Counted from the first letter of the stretch, positions 1-13,139 are shown. The stretch: DNA of 64,000 nt from Nectonema munidae (GCA_030549495.1 JAUIRK010001050.1:558001-622000), one strand, 5' to 3'. Notes: a model not told the origin generated them from the letters alone. A program made the numbers and translations.

Positions 1-780
1 GTTACATATTCCAAATCAGCATCAAAATTTGACCCAGTATTTATATAGAAAACTCTGACAACAAATTTGATGCAGACCAGCGTTATTTATGTCACATTAA
101 TTTTTTTTTAATTTTGTGTCAACCCTCCTAAACCGGACTTCATTAATCTGAATCTTAAAGTTCGTCCTTTTATTTTCCCATTTGAATGATGGAAAGGTAA
201 AAAATCAACATTTTTAAATAAAATTAAGCATTTTACGTTTTTGATAAAATATTTAGGTTATATTGGAAATATTTCAATAATATTATCATTCTTTAAAAAC
301 GGCACATCATTGTTTTTTCACGGTCCGGTTAATTTCATTATCCGAATACTTTTTAATGTCCTGTTCGGATTAACAAGGTGTGATTCTTAAATTTACAAAA
401 AATGACAGAAAGACTAAAACAATTTAATATATTTTAATATTTTGTTTCCTTACTTATTTTATATAAAAGTTGCTTTTTTGAATACTAAGAAAAAATATGA
501 AATAAGATACATTCATTTAACAAATTAACGGTTACCAATAAATGTAAGTAAAAATACCTTTTCAAATATCCACTATGAGCAAAAAAGGTTGAAAATATCA
601 AACTAATACAACAAAGATTAAAAATCATTTTCACAAAAAGAAATATTAATTACTCCTCTCCTTTCACAAATTACTTTAGTTTACATTATAGCGTGAACTA
701 TTTATTAACAATTATTATTTGACACACAAATTAAAAATCATATAAGTTTAGATCCTCAAAACTAAAAAGATTAAATGAGC
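1..780. other. No gene seen
   Basis: AT-rich sequence with short homopolymer runs; no ORF, splice-framed exon or repeat partner recognised. Confidence 0.6.
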
Positions 781-844
781 TTCAATTTGGCGCACAGACC
801 ATTGGTCCGACATCCCTTCTTTAGACCAATTTCCCATAGTTGTT

Positions 845-985
845 TTTCATTCTAACTTTCCATCTTTTGAAAAGTCGACCTCTTCTTTTTTCTCCATAAT
901 AGGATATTTCAATATTCAAGGCAAAGCATGCTCTTTTCTTTTCCCATAACATGGCCAACATGCCAGGGAATTTTGCTTCGTTCAA
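845..985 (-). mobile_element. Possible LINE C-terminal remnant
   Basis: Reading on the minus strand, IPWHVGHVMGKEKSMLCLEY is followed, one frameshift later, by GEKRRGRLFKRWKVRMK. The order G-H-V-M-x-x-E, then G-x-R-x-R-G-R-x-x-K-R-W, is the usual tail of many LINE reverse transcriptases. No other domain survives. Confidence 0.35.
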
Positions 986-1960
986 TCACACTTAGCGTTC
1001 GAGTTTTAACGGTACTTCTTCCTATCGCTTTATTAGAAATGTTGTTTTTCAATGAAACTCCTAGCAAAGATCCCTTTCCAACTTTCTGAAGGAACTCCTA
1101 GTTCCCTCAACTAAACTAAAATCAAACTATAAATAAAAAAAGTGCTATATTGCATACATTTAGATAATGGGTAACTTACAACCTCACCACGAAAAATGTA
1201 TTAAATCTAAAGATGCATATTTAATTTATGCAATGCTCTTGGCAACATCATATTTATTTTATTGGAAGAGATTGCCACCGACTTTACTTAATTTGAATAA
1301 ATTTGCGTGAACAAATTTAAATACTTTGAATTTTTAGTGAGTAGTATTTTCACTGAACTCTTTGAAGTCCATATTTTTGAAAAGATTGCTCTGCATTTAT
1401 TTTTCAATGAGATTTTATTTTATTGGACATTGGTGAGTACGCTTCTAAAATTTGTTTAGTGAAAGAGTTCCTGCATGGATTCAGACAGCTAATATGAGCA
1501 CTCAGGTTTGCCGCTACTAATAAAAAGTATAACTGCGTCTTTAAATAAACAAAGCTATATCTAATAATATTAATAAAAAGGGTCCAAATAACTCTTAATA
1601 ATATTATAATGTAAAGATATTTAGTATAAATTTTCTCATCGTTTTGATTACTACGCTATACTTCACATTTTTCCCATGAAATGAACTATATAACATCTAT
1701 GATGCTTTATTAACGCCGTAATCTTGATGTATAATAAATGAATGGCACAAGATCAACGATAACGGTTTCTGGGTGGACTTCGGTAAAAAGTGACACAAAT
1801 GGGGTATTGCTTTAAATAACTCACATTTATAATTCATGCTTTTAGTTTTGTATTGATAAAAGACGTGACAGCTGTGAAGAAATTCGACTTACTTATGAAA
1901 ACAAATCAGCTTCTCTTTGCAACTTCAACAACAACATAAACAACAACAACAACAGTACGA

Positions 1961-2071
1961 ATGGCGGCAGCAAAAGCACAAGCAAAGCAGAAGAATTCAT
2001 CACTATTTGAATTTGGCACTCACACTCTTATTTATTCATATCTTAAAGATAAAGCCCTTTTTAAGCGTTGA
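1961..2071 (+). CDS. Small ORF after a CAA tract, LisH-like end
   Basis: ATG 1961 opens a 36-codon frame that begins MAAAKAQAKQK and ends with HTLIYSYLKDKALFK. The last part recalls the LisH motif (L-x-x-L-I-Y-x-Y-L). It follows a (CAA)n tract at 1928-1956, as is common in arthropod 5' leaders. There is no good splice donor before the stop, so it is either a chance ORF or a decayed first exon. Confidence 0.2.
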   Translation: MAAAKAQAKQKNSSLFEFGTHTLIYSYLKDKALFKR

Positions 2072-3580
2072 ATTTTAACCATAGAATACATCCTAAATAT
2101 TTTATAGGCTTGCCCAACCTTGAAAAGGTTAAGAACTTTAGGGTTAAAATACTTTAAAGAAATAAATTCCATTATATATATTATAAGCACCCAATAACGC
2201 GAAGTACTTAAAAAACTACACCTAAAGATAAAACAAGCAAATCCAGCAGAATTTTAAAGTAATTTAATGTTCAAGGAACAGTGAAATTTTTAAATATTTT
2301 TCCATCTAACAAAATATAACTTTAAATGTTTTTGTCCCTTCAAAATTTATTATTTTTCTCTCCGAATTAATTATATATTTTCATAATTTTAGAATATCAC
2401 TTAGAAAACAAAAATTTTCACCTATTTTTTGTCTTAAGATTAGTGTAAGATATTTCAAAAATAGTTAAGAATATACAGAACCTTCAAAAAGATTTTTAAC
2501 AAAATATTTTATGTTGGAAACTTCCAAAGGATCAGATAAAAGGAAAAACTACAAGAAGATTGGCAAAAGTAGTTTCTAGTGTTATGTACGTCAGATTCTG
2601 AAATTTTTTATTGCTCTGTTGTGAAGAACATTTTGCTAGATCTTCCGAACTTTTTAAAGATGAAAGTAAAAATAGTTAAATTTATTATTTTTTATTCTAG
2701 TTTAAATGAATATTATAATCAGGATTTTATCAACGAATTTGTTAACCTCACACTGATTATGTCACAAGTGATTTCGTGAATAACCTTTCTGAAAGAGAGT
2801 TTGATGAAAACACAAAGTATATTGAAAACTATCACCATTTTTTTACGTAAGAAGCTGAATTTTCCTAATTACAAAAGCATGAAGTTTTAAAAAAGAAGAA
2901 AGACATGAAAGAATTTAAATTTGTACGATGTCATGTATTTCACAAAACTTTGTGAATTTATAATAGAAAGTGGTATGAAAAAAATAATTTAGTTATTTAA
3001 AGTTTTCTTGCTGATCAAAATATTCAATATCATGTCAAAACATCTTGAAGAAGAAGAAGATTTATTTTGCAAAAAAATATAATAAAGGAAAAGATTATAT
3101 ATATATAATAAAAGATTGTTTGTTTATAATAATATAAAATAAATAAGATTTATAGCCAGCTGTATTATTTTTTTTATTTTTTTTTTGTGGGATATTCAAA
3201 AGGTCAGAAAGCTGCTTGTATGAAATAACCCTATACGTAATTAATTGAAATAAAATATATTAGTAACGTAAAATAAATAAAAACATACATCTAAGAACGA
3301 TATATATAATAATATATACAGAAGAATATTTAAACAGAGAATTAATAAGCACAAGTAGAATGTTAGAAGTGTAAATGTATTGTGAAAATATACAAAAAAG
3401 TATCATAGATATTTCAAGTTATGTATGAAGACAGGCGTAGCAATTTTTTATATCACAATTCAATCTCAAAACATTTTTAAAATATTTTTATATAAGTATT
3501 CACCTAAATTTTGAGCTGTATTCGTTAGGCGCATTTTTTCTATGATATGGAAAAATATCTGTCCTGTACATAGTTTGAAA
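2072..3580. other. No gene seen; simple repeats
   Basis: AT-rich. Holds a GAAGAAGAAGAAG run at 3045 and TATATA runs near 3105 and 3300. The run beside ATTTATTTT resembles the tail of the 61.45-kb LINE and could be a bare LINE 3' end. The 66-codon frame at 2579 shows nothing recognisable. Confidence 0.5.
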
Positions 3581-3588
3581 CCAATATA

Positions 3589-6500
3589 CAGGGCTGGCCT
3601 TAAGGCACTGCGACCGATGCGGCAGCATTGGGCCCCGCGCTCTTTTTAGGCCCCGCAATATTATGTTTTGATAACTTTTATAAAAGCATATATGTTTTTA
3701 CTTTAATAAATAACAACTTATTTAATTATAATATTTTTAAATATATAATTTAATAACTTTAGTAAAATATTTTTTTTAAATAGATTTTTCGAATTATCTC
3801 TATAGTTTTTTAGAATTATTTTGCTCAATTTAAAAATAAAAAGTAATAAAGTATAAAAAGTAAAAAAAGTAAAATTTTATAAAGTATAAAATAAATAAAA
3901 AGTATAAAGTGTTAAATGTCAATTATTATAATTATAATTATTTTTTTAATAAAAAAATATAATAAATTCCTAAAAAGAGTTTTAACATGCTTTTTATTTA
4001 GAATATTTTAATAATTCTAAGATGCTGATTTTTTAAAATTAGTTCTCTTTATTTTAGAAATCTTTATTTTAGAAGTTGCATAGCGAAAATGGAAAAAAAG
4101 TTTCCAAAAAAATCAAGAGACATCGGCAGAAAGTATACATCTGGCTTGGAAAAAAAGATGAAGAAAAAAGCGAACGATATTATGAAAAGGAGGCATAGAT
4201 TTGTTTTTTAAGAAACTAAATTTTGAAGGTAAAAACTTGCCTACTTCTAGTCAGAATGTAAAAGAGGATTTTGAAAAAAATTTGAAAAATCATCACAATG
4301 ATTCATCAGTACCAGCTTGCTTTGATAATATATCAATAGAAAACTTTGATGATCCCGCCAATTGGCCTGAAAACATGGATAGATCTTCGATAGATTTTTT
4401 GTTACATAAAGGTCCAACTGAAATAATATTAGAAGATTTTCCTAAAGATAAAGATGGTAGACGATTTTCCAAATATCACTGCAAACGAAAATTAAATAAT
4501 GGAGAAAGTATTTTGCGACCTTGGTTAGTTTATTCTGTTTCAACAGATAAAATTTTTTGAATTTACTGTCGACTTTTGGGGAAACAGGGAAGCTTGTTTG
4601 TTAATAAAGGATTCAATCACTGGCCAACTTGTGGCATAAGGTTGGCAGAACATGAGAAGTCATCAGAGCATTTGGCAGCTATGGTTAGTTGCTGGGAAGC
4701 TGGCGCAAGACTAAGTAAAAAAAGTTGTATTGACAAAGTTCAACAAGAATTGCTTCATAATGAGACTAAGCGTTGGAGTCAAGTTTTTCAAAGATTACTT
4801 GCAATTGTACAGTTTTTAGCCGAGCGTAATTTAGCTTTCAGAGGTTCTAATGAAAAAATTGGGGAACAAAATAATGGAAATTTTTTAGGTCTGGTAGAAT
4901 TAGTTGCAAAGTTTGATCCAGTGATGGGGGAACATCTACGACGTGTAAAAAACTCTGAGATTCATGATCATTACTTAGGAAAAAGAATTCAAAATGAACT
5001 TGTTTCTATCTTAGCTAAAGCTGTTGAAAATGATATACTTGAAGATGTCAGGAACGCGATGTATTTTTCTGTAATTTTAGACTGTACACCGGACATAAGT
5101 CATATAGAATAGATGTCATTAACAATAAGGTATGTATCTGATGGAGTTAATGTAAAAAAATCAGTAGCTGTCTATGAACGTTTTATTAAGTTTCTTCCTG
5201 TTGAAAGTACTTCTGGAAAAAACCTATGTAATGTTTTGGTAAATGTTCTTGAAAAATTTGGATTAAATGTTCAAAATATTCGTGGCCAAGGCGCTAATAT
5301 GAAAGGTGTTTATTCTGGAGTTCAAAAACGGCTTTTGGATATCAACAACCGAGCATTCTTTACTCCATGTGCATGCCATAATTATAATCTACTTATAGCA
5401 GATATGACTAAATCATGCCCTGATGCGTTGAGTTTTTTTGGAGTTATTCAACGTGTATACTCAATATTTGTAGGATCTAGAAAAAGATGGACACTGTTGA
5501 AAAAACATGTTCCAAATCTAACTCTGAAGCTTTTGTGCGAAACAAGGTGGGAGTGTAAAATTGATAGTGTCAAAGCACTTCGTTATCAGTTACCTGAATT
5601 TTGTGATGCGCTAGACGAGTTAGCGCAGAAAATTGATGGCGCAATGTGCAAAAGCGAAGCATAAACTCTGTATAAATCACTGAAAAACTATAAATTTTTG
5701 GTGTCACTTGTGTTATGGTATGATGTACTTTTTCAAGTCAAAACTGTTAGTAAAGAAATGCAAAGTGAAAAAATAGATTTAAGTGCTTCAATGGATTCAT
5801 TTAACAAGGTGTTAACCTGGCTCAAAAACTTGAGAATTAACGGTTTTACCCAAATTTTGATTGTGACAAAAGAATTGGCTGAAAACATGGAAGTCGATAA
5901 GATCTTTCCAGTCAAGCGTCAGAAAAAAAGAAAGAGGTTTTTTGATGAAACTGCCAAAGATTACACCCCTAACAATGCTCAAGATGATTACAGAATAAAT
6001 TGTTTTAACAGAATTATAGACACTGCAATCCAATCTTTAGAGCCAAGATTTGAACAGCTAAAATCAAATGTATAATTTTATACAAAAGTTTGCAAAAAAT
6101 CTTGAACAAGCATTAACTTCTTCAATTGATCAGTCTATAGATATATGTGGAGTTGATTTAGCTGACGAAATCGAGTCATTAAAACATTTTTTACCAGATA
6201 CAGACAAGACTCCAATAGATTTAACTTATCTTTCTAATAACGAGAGATACACTGCCTTTCCTAACTACTATGTTGCACTTTGAATTTTTTTGACAATTCC
6301 TGTGACTGTGGCATCTGCTGAAAGAAGTTTTTCACGTCTCAAATTAATCAAAACTTATTTAAGGTAAACAATAGATGAAGATAGATTGAACGACTTGGTC
6401 ATCCTTTCAATTGATCGTGATCTTTGTAGAGATCAAAACTTTGATAATATTGTACATAATTTTGCTGAACGCAAAGTTCGCAAAATAAAGCTAATTTGAT

Positions 6501-6613
6501 TTTTTAGTTAAAAAGATAAAATAAATTTTATGTATTTTTTAATTGCTTTTCGCTCATGCAGGCCCCGCAAAAATTTTTTACATTGGGCCCCGCAATCACT
6601 AAGGCCGGCCCTG
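3589..6613 (+). mobile_element. hAT DNA transposon, full length, transposase broken (ZMYM1-like)
   Basis: Bounded to the base: terminal inverted repeats CAGGGCTGGCCTTAAGG and its near complement at the right, with an identical 8-bp target duplication CCAATATA at 3581-3588 and 6614-6621, the hallmark of hAT. Inside lies one transposase with a basic N-terminus from ATG 4089 (RKYTSGLEKKMKKK), a TTF-type zinc-finger region (FVNKGFNHW and RLAEHEKSSEHL), the catalytic RNase H-like core (VILDCTPDISH, RGQGANM, CETRWECK) and the C-terminal dimerisation block (IPVTVASAERSFSRLKLIK and RLNDLVILSI). The frame is lost by a shift before 4201, stops at 4558 (inside the finger), 5110, 5662 and 6284, a shift at about 6070, and one more stop at 6364. 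GC-rich ends contrast with the AT-rich inside. It cannot make its own transposase, but the termini look usable in trans. Confidence 0.93.
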
Positions 6614-6621
6614 CCAATATA

Positions 6622-8151
6622 GGAGCTGGAAGTGTAATGAGCAAACTATCTTCCTTCTTGAAAGCTATAATGAAGTCTTGTGGAATTTTTTTTGGAAATT
6701 TGCACTCATGGAGCACCCGCAATGATGTGAACAAAGACAGGATTTCGGAAGTGGTGATGGGAGTGACTCCAATTACTTAGTAGGGTGACTGCAATTAGTA
6801 GTAGTTCTAACTACTTGAATATTGCAATTTGCATATTTGAATTTGATAGAATGCGTGTCTACAACTACTTTCTTGCCTTTTAACCAAGTTTGGCCTTTGG
6901 GCATTTAAGTTTCTGTATTTGAATTTTGATGATCTGAATACTCAAGTCAGTAATAAAAAATGCCTTGAATACCTAAAAATGTCTTGCTTTTATGATATCA
7001 AAATTTAAATCGAAACATATCTAAATTTCAAGACCATAACAAAGTGATTTGCTCGCGAGTTGATTCATTTCGTACGATTACCATATTTTTGCAATATACT
7101 TGACATTTATTATATTGTATATCCTAAATATTTATAGAAATTGTTAAAGATAAAAACAAGCAAAATAAATGTAAAAGCAAGCAATACATGAATTTATTTA
7201 AGTTCCATTAGCATTAACAGTAATTTTATCCAATTTACATTCATCATTTATTTTGAAAATTATACGCCCAATTAATTTCAATGTTTTATTTAATTTGGAA
7301 GTAAAGGATAAATTGTTAAAATAATGACACATAAAAATACGAGAAATAAATTAACAAAATTATTTGTTTCAAAAAGTAAAATTTCATCAATTATTAATCG
7401 GAACTCTCAGTCATCTCTTGAGAAATATCTTTTTTCATTTTCAACTTGTGACCCTCATTTTCTTCCATTTGTCTTTGGAAAACAATCAAACTTTTGTAAC
7501 TTTTTGAACATCTTTGGAAGTTCATAGAGTGCAGTAGCAATTTTATAATCTAATAAGTATAAAAATAAATTTAAATTTTGATGTTTTCCAAAATTAATTT
7601 TGCTCACAGCTTTGACTTTCAAGATCACTAAGGAAAATCAAAATTTTCAAATTATCAGGCAAATAATTTCCTTCTTTCTTTATCTTTTTATCAAAAGGTT
7701 GATGAATACAGAGAATTCTTTTTAAAATTTTACATCTGATCTTTCGTTTATTAAATCTGGATCGAGCCTTTGGGACTTGAGATTTATCATGTGTAATAGT
7801 TTTTTGCAAAAAAGTTAAGTTTAACTACAAAAAAAGCTATTTAAAATTTAGAAAAAGTTAACCTGTTCATAGTTTGTAAAACGAAAGGATAGTCTTCAAG
7901 AATTTATTATAAAGAAAAATCAAGTTCTATTATTTTACTAAATGTTTTAGTCATCTTTAAATTGATGGCATTTTCAAAAGATTTAGTAAATTCAACTTTT
8001 GGATAATTTGGCATTCTCAATTTACAAGCCATCACTCGTTTTTTGTTTGTTATCTTTCTTTTCTATTGTCCAACTTCTAACAGTTATTTATCTCTAAATT
8101 TTCTCTCGTTGACAAACTTATTACCTGATTTTTTCTTTCAATATAATTTAA
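6622..8151. other. No gene seen
   Basis: AT-rich spacer. Frames of 60-70 codons occur on both strands without domain, codon or splice support. Confidence 0.5.
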
Positions 8152-8159
8152 ATATAAAC

Positions 8160-8537
8160 TAGAGATGTATCAGATGTGAAATTTTTTGTATCCACGGAAG
8201 CGTATTCGGATGTCAGATTTAATTTTTTAGCGAAAGCGGATATCATAATAGCCATTCTAATCAATTGCAAGTTTTATAGTTCTTAAAAATTTAAAGAGAA
8301 AATGTCAATGTTTTTGTCCTATCATAAAGAAATACTTATCATAACAATTTTGGATAAAGTAAAAGTTCTAAATTCCGAAAAAACTTTGTGGTATATACAA
8401 AAAAGAAGATGCTTGGAATTTGCGAAGGCGGATGTTGAAACTTAAATGATCCGAAGATGAGGATGTTAGGAGGATATAAAAATTTTCGCGGATAATTTGC
8501 ATCTGCTCATGCGGTTGCGGAATCAAATACATCTCTA
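8160..8537. mobile_element. hAT-type MITE (TAGAGATGTATC family), copy 1
   Basis: Inverted ends TAGAGATGTATCAGATGTG and the complement of AATACATCTCTA, with a near-perfect 8-bp target duplication (ATATAAAC / ATATAAGC). No coding capacity. The subterminal parts are dense in GCGGAT and GGATRT motifs, likely transposase binding repeats. Sister copy at 47535-47891. Confidence 0.85.
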
Positions 8538-9239
8538 ATATAAGCAAAAAAGGTTTACGTGAAAAAATAAAATAGAAATTAGATAAGTAAAAACAATTAG
8601 AATTAATTTTATAAAGTTTTTAGAAAGTCCATTTTTGTCATACAAGTTTGGAAACTCATTTAGGAAGGAATCAACCACTTTATACAATTGATCAGGTGAT
8701 GAATAACTAAAAACGAAAGAAATATTGAACTATCGAGCTTGAAGAATTAGTATATTTTTCAAGGATAATCAAACTTGCAGTCAATTTTTGAATCTTATCA
8801 TATCTTTATACAACGTGATTGATAACCAACGTAGACTTATCAACTTTATCAAGCCGATTGCTTGTTTGTAGTTTAATCAAAAGACTTATATACATTGTAG
8901 CTTTCGGAAAGACATATGATTGTCGGAAATTTATTCTTAAAGATGTAATTATTGAAAGGTTCTTCGTTTTTTAGTTATTCAAAAAATGCCTATTTTTTAA
9001 TTAGTAGCTGATTGACTTGATGTTCAATTACATTCACTAGATCGCGTGCAATTCTGTAACAAAATTGAGGTTTGTGTTGCGGTATCGAACGAAATCACTT
9101 CATGTTTTTTTACTTTTATTTTGACGAGTTTTTCTTTTTTGAGCTCAGCTATATGTCTTTCTTCTAAGTAAATAAATTCGTCTACTTGGTTGTCCAAATA
9201 GGAAAGGTAGGAAAATATAATGAAATGATCAATTTTATG

Positions 9240-9700
9240 GGTATAAAATGATTAATTAAAATTTTTTCAATATGGATGAGATGGTTCGGTTTTTTGCAAA
9301 ATATTGTGTATTTGATAATGCATACACCACAAAAGGAAATGGATCCAATAATTCATTTAAATTCAAAGGCTTCTAAGAATTTTTTCAATAAGAAGTTTCT
9401 ATCAAAATAATTTGTTTTGAGACTTTCGCATAAAACAAAGGGAGTGTCATTAGACACAAAGCAGTGCTTGATTATGGTAAATGTAATGAAATTAAATCTG
9501 CCATTGTTAGAGTATGGAGTTTTATATCCTATCTACATGGGGTGAAGAATTGATTAGATATTGCAATGGACATAAGTTTCACTGTCGTTACTCCATTAAA
9601 AATTCTATTTCACCATCTTTATTCCTTACGAATGTGTCGTCAAACACAACCATCCTCTTCCTTGATGTAAATGATAAGAAAAAATTTAGTTTCATTGGTA
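9240..9700 (-). mobile_element. Possible Penelope-like reverse transcriptase fragment
   Basis: Minus strand contains DDTFVRNKDGEIEF in a place resembling the F-L-D-x-x-x-x-R-x-x-D-G block of Penelope reverse transcriptases, followed in shifted frames by ESLKTNYFDRNFLLKKFLEAF, like the segment downstream of that block. Heavily decayed; the assignment is weak. Confidence 0.28.
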
Positions 9701-9921
9701 TGATATCTTTTATCTGAATAAAGTCTGGCATCAGCTATCAAGTTTGTATTATAAAATGAGAAAAGGACATTTTTGGGCCAAGTCATTTCATACCTAAATC
9801 TGTTGTTACATACCCGAAGGGTAAAAAAAGTATGAAACGTCTAAAATTATATACGAAATATCCAGCACCGTTAAAAAGATTATAAAAAGCAGGTGAATTC
9901 GGCGTGAATATAATTTGGATT

Positions 9922-9950
9922 ATGGACAATTCAGCCTCTAAATTTATTAA
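9922..9950 (+). repeat. GGACAATTCRGCC dispersed repeat, copy 1
   Basis: ATGGACAATTCAGCCTCTAA matches 10484-10524 and 34851-34890, which extend further with TATTGRTATTARTATTG. Short fragment of an unclassified family. Confidence 0.5.
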
Positions 9951-10154
9951 GTTTAAAATAAAAACCATAAAGGTAAAGGTGATACTAAAAAGTTATTATT
10001 TTGTAATATGCTTGTTAAAGGTGTTGTCCTGGTGCTTAAAATTAACATTTAGTTTTTAGAATATATTTTGATTCGCTCAAGATAACCTACTAAGTGAACC
10101 AAATAAACAATTTGAATCACTCATTGGCTAATAAATTTAGAAAACTCGACTTAA

Positions 10155-10289
10155 TTAACCGGTTAACGACCAGAATAATCAGACGATATCTAGTATAAAG
10201 CAGATTTGTATTAAAAAGAATTAATAAATGCAGACGATTCGCATTTTTGTAAAGTCGACATATGTTGACTATGTTCGTTAACAGGTTAA
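10155..10289 (+). mobile_element. piggyBac-type MITE, TTAA family, copy 1
   Basis: Begins and ends with TTAA, inverted ends TTAACCGGTTAACGACC and the complement of GTTCGTTAACAGGTTAA, about 135 bp. The core contains CAGACGATATCTA and GCAGACGAT. TTAA target sites followed by CC(C/G) ends are the piggyBac rule. Sisters at 35051-35189 and 42752-42881. Confidence 0.75.
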
Positions 10290-10483
10290 ATGCGCTCACT
10301 AATGCCCATCTAACCTCCAATACTCAGTCGCATTTTACAAAAAATATTACCCAAATAATAATTTTACATTTCAAACAAAACTTAAAATTGCAACATATCT
10401 GAGGCAAACATATGTCATTAAGGTAAGTCACGACTTTCCTTCTAGAAGAATCCACCCAATTAGCACTAGGGACAACTCAGCCA

Positions 10484-10524
10484 CTGGACAATTCGGCCTT
10501 TAAAAATATTGGTATTAGTATTGC
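10484..10524 (+). repeat. GGACAATTCGGCC dispersed repeat, copy 2
   Basis: GGACAATTCGGCCTTTAAAA followed by ATTGGTATTAGTATTG, the same order as at 34851-34890. A downstream GTTGTCTTCAGGCCGAA may be the inverted partner. Confidence 0.5.
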
Positions 10525-11052
10525 TATGAGGCTAAAAGGCAAAGTTGTCTTCAGGCCGAAATATCGCTTAACGGTTCCATATAATATATTCAAAAATATT
10601 TCGGGTTGCTTTTTTTTTACCTAAAACTATTTTTCTCACATTTCTCTCTGATACTATTTGTTTAGTTTTATCACTTGTGTACATCAACATAGAGAATACA
10701 TCACAAAACCTGTCCACCAAGACACCCCAATCAGAATTTAAGCTATTTTTATTATTAGTTTATTTTTGTTTATCCTGTCAAAATATATAATGAAATATAC
10801 GAGAAAAGCAGAAATTTCTTTCAGATATATGTGAATTTTTCATCTTTTCACAAAATCTGTAACTAGTTAGCCAAGTCACTGAATTACTAACAAAGCGCTT
10901 TATAATTTTCAGACATCAAACTAAATGGCAGGACTGTATTCTTTGAAAAAAGACAGCACAACATTTTTCATTGCTCAGAGTTTTAACTTTAGGAAGTTAG
11001 GAATTTAGTATTTAAGACAATAAATAGGTATAACCTACATAACAGGTAAATC

Positions 11053-11186
11053 AAAATGTAACAACTCGATCGTAGTAAATTTTGTCATTACTTTTTTTTA
11101 AATAGTAATCTTAATTGTGAAAAAGGAAATTTCTCAAAAAAAATTTAATTGAAACAGTAAAAACACTAGCTAGCAATTGTCTGGTA
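11053..11186 (+). repeat. Direct repeat X, copy 1 (left of a LINE)
   Basis: About 134 bp starting AAAATGTAACAACTCGATCG and ending AGCAATTGTCTGGTA, repeated with a few changes at 13917-14054. Together with the shared TAATGTTAACATATATAC segment the two copies form a tandem duplication into which a LINE and an hAT element later inserted. Confidence 0.85.
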
Positions 11187-13120
11187 ATATAATCAACGAC
11201 AGTTCTACAGTTAGTAATCTATTTAGCGATCATTTTAAAAAAAATTTTAACCACGATTTCGTTCATGACGTAAACGCTGTGTCTTTTGAATCAACAGCTT
11301 GTACTTTTTTCTTTCAAGAGGTATCTCTTAATGATGTTATTTTGTCGTTCAAGTCTCTAAAGTCTAGCCGTAGTGAAGACATTTTTGGATTGTCCGTTTA
11401 TGATTTAAAAAAGTTGAAAACTATATTTCTTTGCCTTTAATGAAAGCATTCAATTCTTGTATTGAAAAAAATGTTTTTCCTGATATTTTAAAAATACTAA
11501 AGTTATACCTGTTCATAAGAAAGGAGAAACAGACAATCTAGCCAACTATAGACCAATATCGATTGTTACATCAATATCGAAAATATTTGAAAAAATTATT
11601 TATACTCAATTATATACTTATCTCACCTTCAATTCTCTCCCTTCCCCATTTCAATTTGGCTTCAAAAGACAATCATCTACAGAGTTGTTGCATACTTATT
11701 TTTTGAACAGGGTGATCGATTCGCTTGAACAAAAGAAACAGGTTTGCTCGATTTTCTTAGATCTCAGTCATGCTTTTGACTCTATACCTCATAGCCTTCT
11801 TTTATACAAGCTAAAATCACACGGTTTTCCAGATAAAACCTTAAAGTTTTTTTCTTCCTATTTTAGTAACAGACATCAGACTGTGTACATAAATGGTTGC
11901 CCTTCCAATGTAAAAAAAGTAGTCTCAGGTGTACCTCAGGGTACAATTTTAGCTCCCATATTTTTCAATATGTTTATGAGAGACTTACAGGAAATTGCGC
12001 TTGATTGTGAAGTTTTCAGTTATGCAGATGACATAACTTTGTTATTTTCAGAAGAAAATCTGCATAAACCATTACTTGAGCAAAATCTAGGATTGATCCA
12101 AAAGTGGTTTGAATTAAATGGCATGTTTTTGAACACAGCTAAATCAAAATATATCTCATACTCGTATGGACATACTAAGCCTGTTCACAATGTTTACTTA
12201 TCAAGTATTGGTATTCAAAGAGTAAATGAATTTAATTTTTTTGGTTTGTTCGTATCAAGTGATCTGACTTGGCATCGCCATTTTTCACATGTATGCCACA
12301 AACTAGCTTATATTTCTAGTGTGATGAGACAAGCCAAAAAGTTTCTCCCAATCAATACAATGCTAACCATGTATAATAGTTTGTTCCTTCCTCATCTAAA
12401 GTACAGTGTCTTCAACTAGGGTCACTCAAAAAACACGATGCTTTTTACACTACAAAAAAAGATATTGAGAGTAATTTTCAATCTTCCTCCCCTCTCCCAC
12501 ACAAACAACATATTTATTCAATACACTCTGTTGAAGTTCAAAGACATTTATGTCCATAGTGCCTACACCTACCTATATAAATTCTTGCATGGCATGCTTC
12601 CATTCATTTTCAACGACTTCATCACTTTTAACTCAGAAAAGGAAAGAACATCTCCTCGCTTTATGACTCACACGATACTCCCTTACTATAACTACACAAA
12701 ATCAAAGCAAGCATTTGAATTCAAAATTTCAACACTATTCAACTCCAATCAAATGTTTTTTGTTTCTGATGCCATCAATATGAAAAAAATTCAAAAGATG
12801 ATGATGTCCTATTTCATCAACTCTTACTCAAGAATCAACAATTGTTCAATTTCCAACTGTTATACCTGCAGAAAAAGTATGACTTCATCTTGAACAGCTC
12901 GTCTCATAAAATTCCCATGATTATAGAAATCTCACAAGCAGGTTGACATCTACGAGCGGCTAACTTGGCCTTTGATATTGACCTTCAAAAGCAATATTTT
13001 ATTATGATACATATTATCTTCTTTTGTAAATGTTCACAATTTACCATATTTTTGCATTAAGCAATTTGCTCTATATATATTTTTTTTTCTTGTTACTTTT
13101 GAAAAATAAACTAACTTTAA
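11187..13120 (+). mobile_element. CR1/Jockey-group LINE, 5'-truncated, RT present
   Basis: The region encodes the linker before the reverse transcriptase (IINDSSTVSNLFSDHFKKNF), then RT motifs: NYRPISIVTSISKIFEKII, IFLDLSHAFDSIPHSLLLYK, VSGVPQGTILAPIFFNMF and the catalytic SYADDITLLF, then thumb and C-terminal segments (SLFLPHLKYSVFN, LQKKILRVIFNLPPLSHTN) and a final cysteine pair (CSISNCYTC). The frame breaks by a shift at about 11490 and a TAG at 12417, where family members have Trp (N-W-G). No endonuclease remains, so it was truncated at insertion. Its tail resembles the minus-strand LINE at 61450-62686. Only fossil activity is expected. Confidence 0.85.
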
Positions 13121-13139
13121 CTAATGTTAACATATATAC

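Noticed and set aside
1928-2085. Polyglutamine-like frame through the CAA tract
   Set aside because: It has no start codon and is better explained as a simple CAA repeat in a possible leader.
3045-3130. LINE 3' tail (GAAGAAGAAG next to ATTTATTTT)
   Set aside because: Only the simple repeat is shared with the 61.45-kb LINE; no unique LINE sequence accompanies it.
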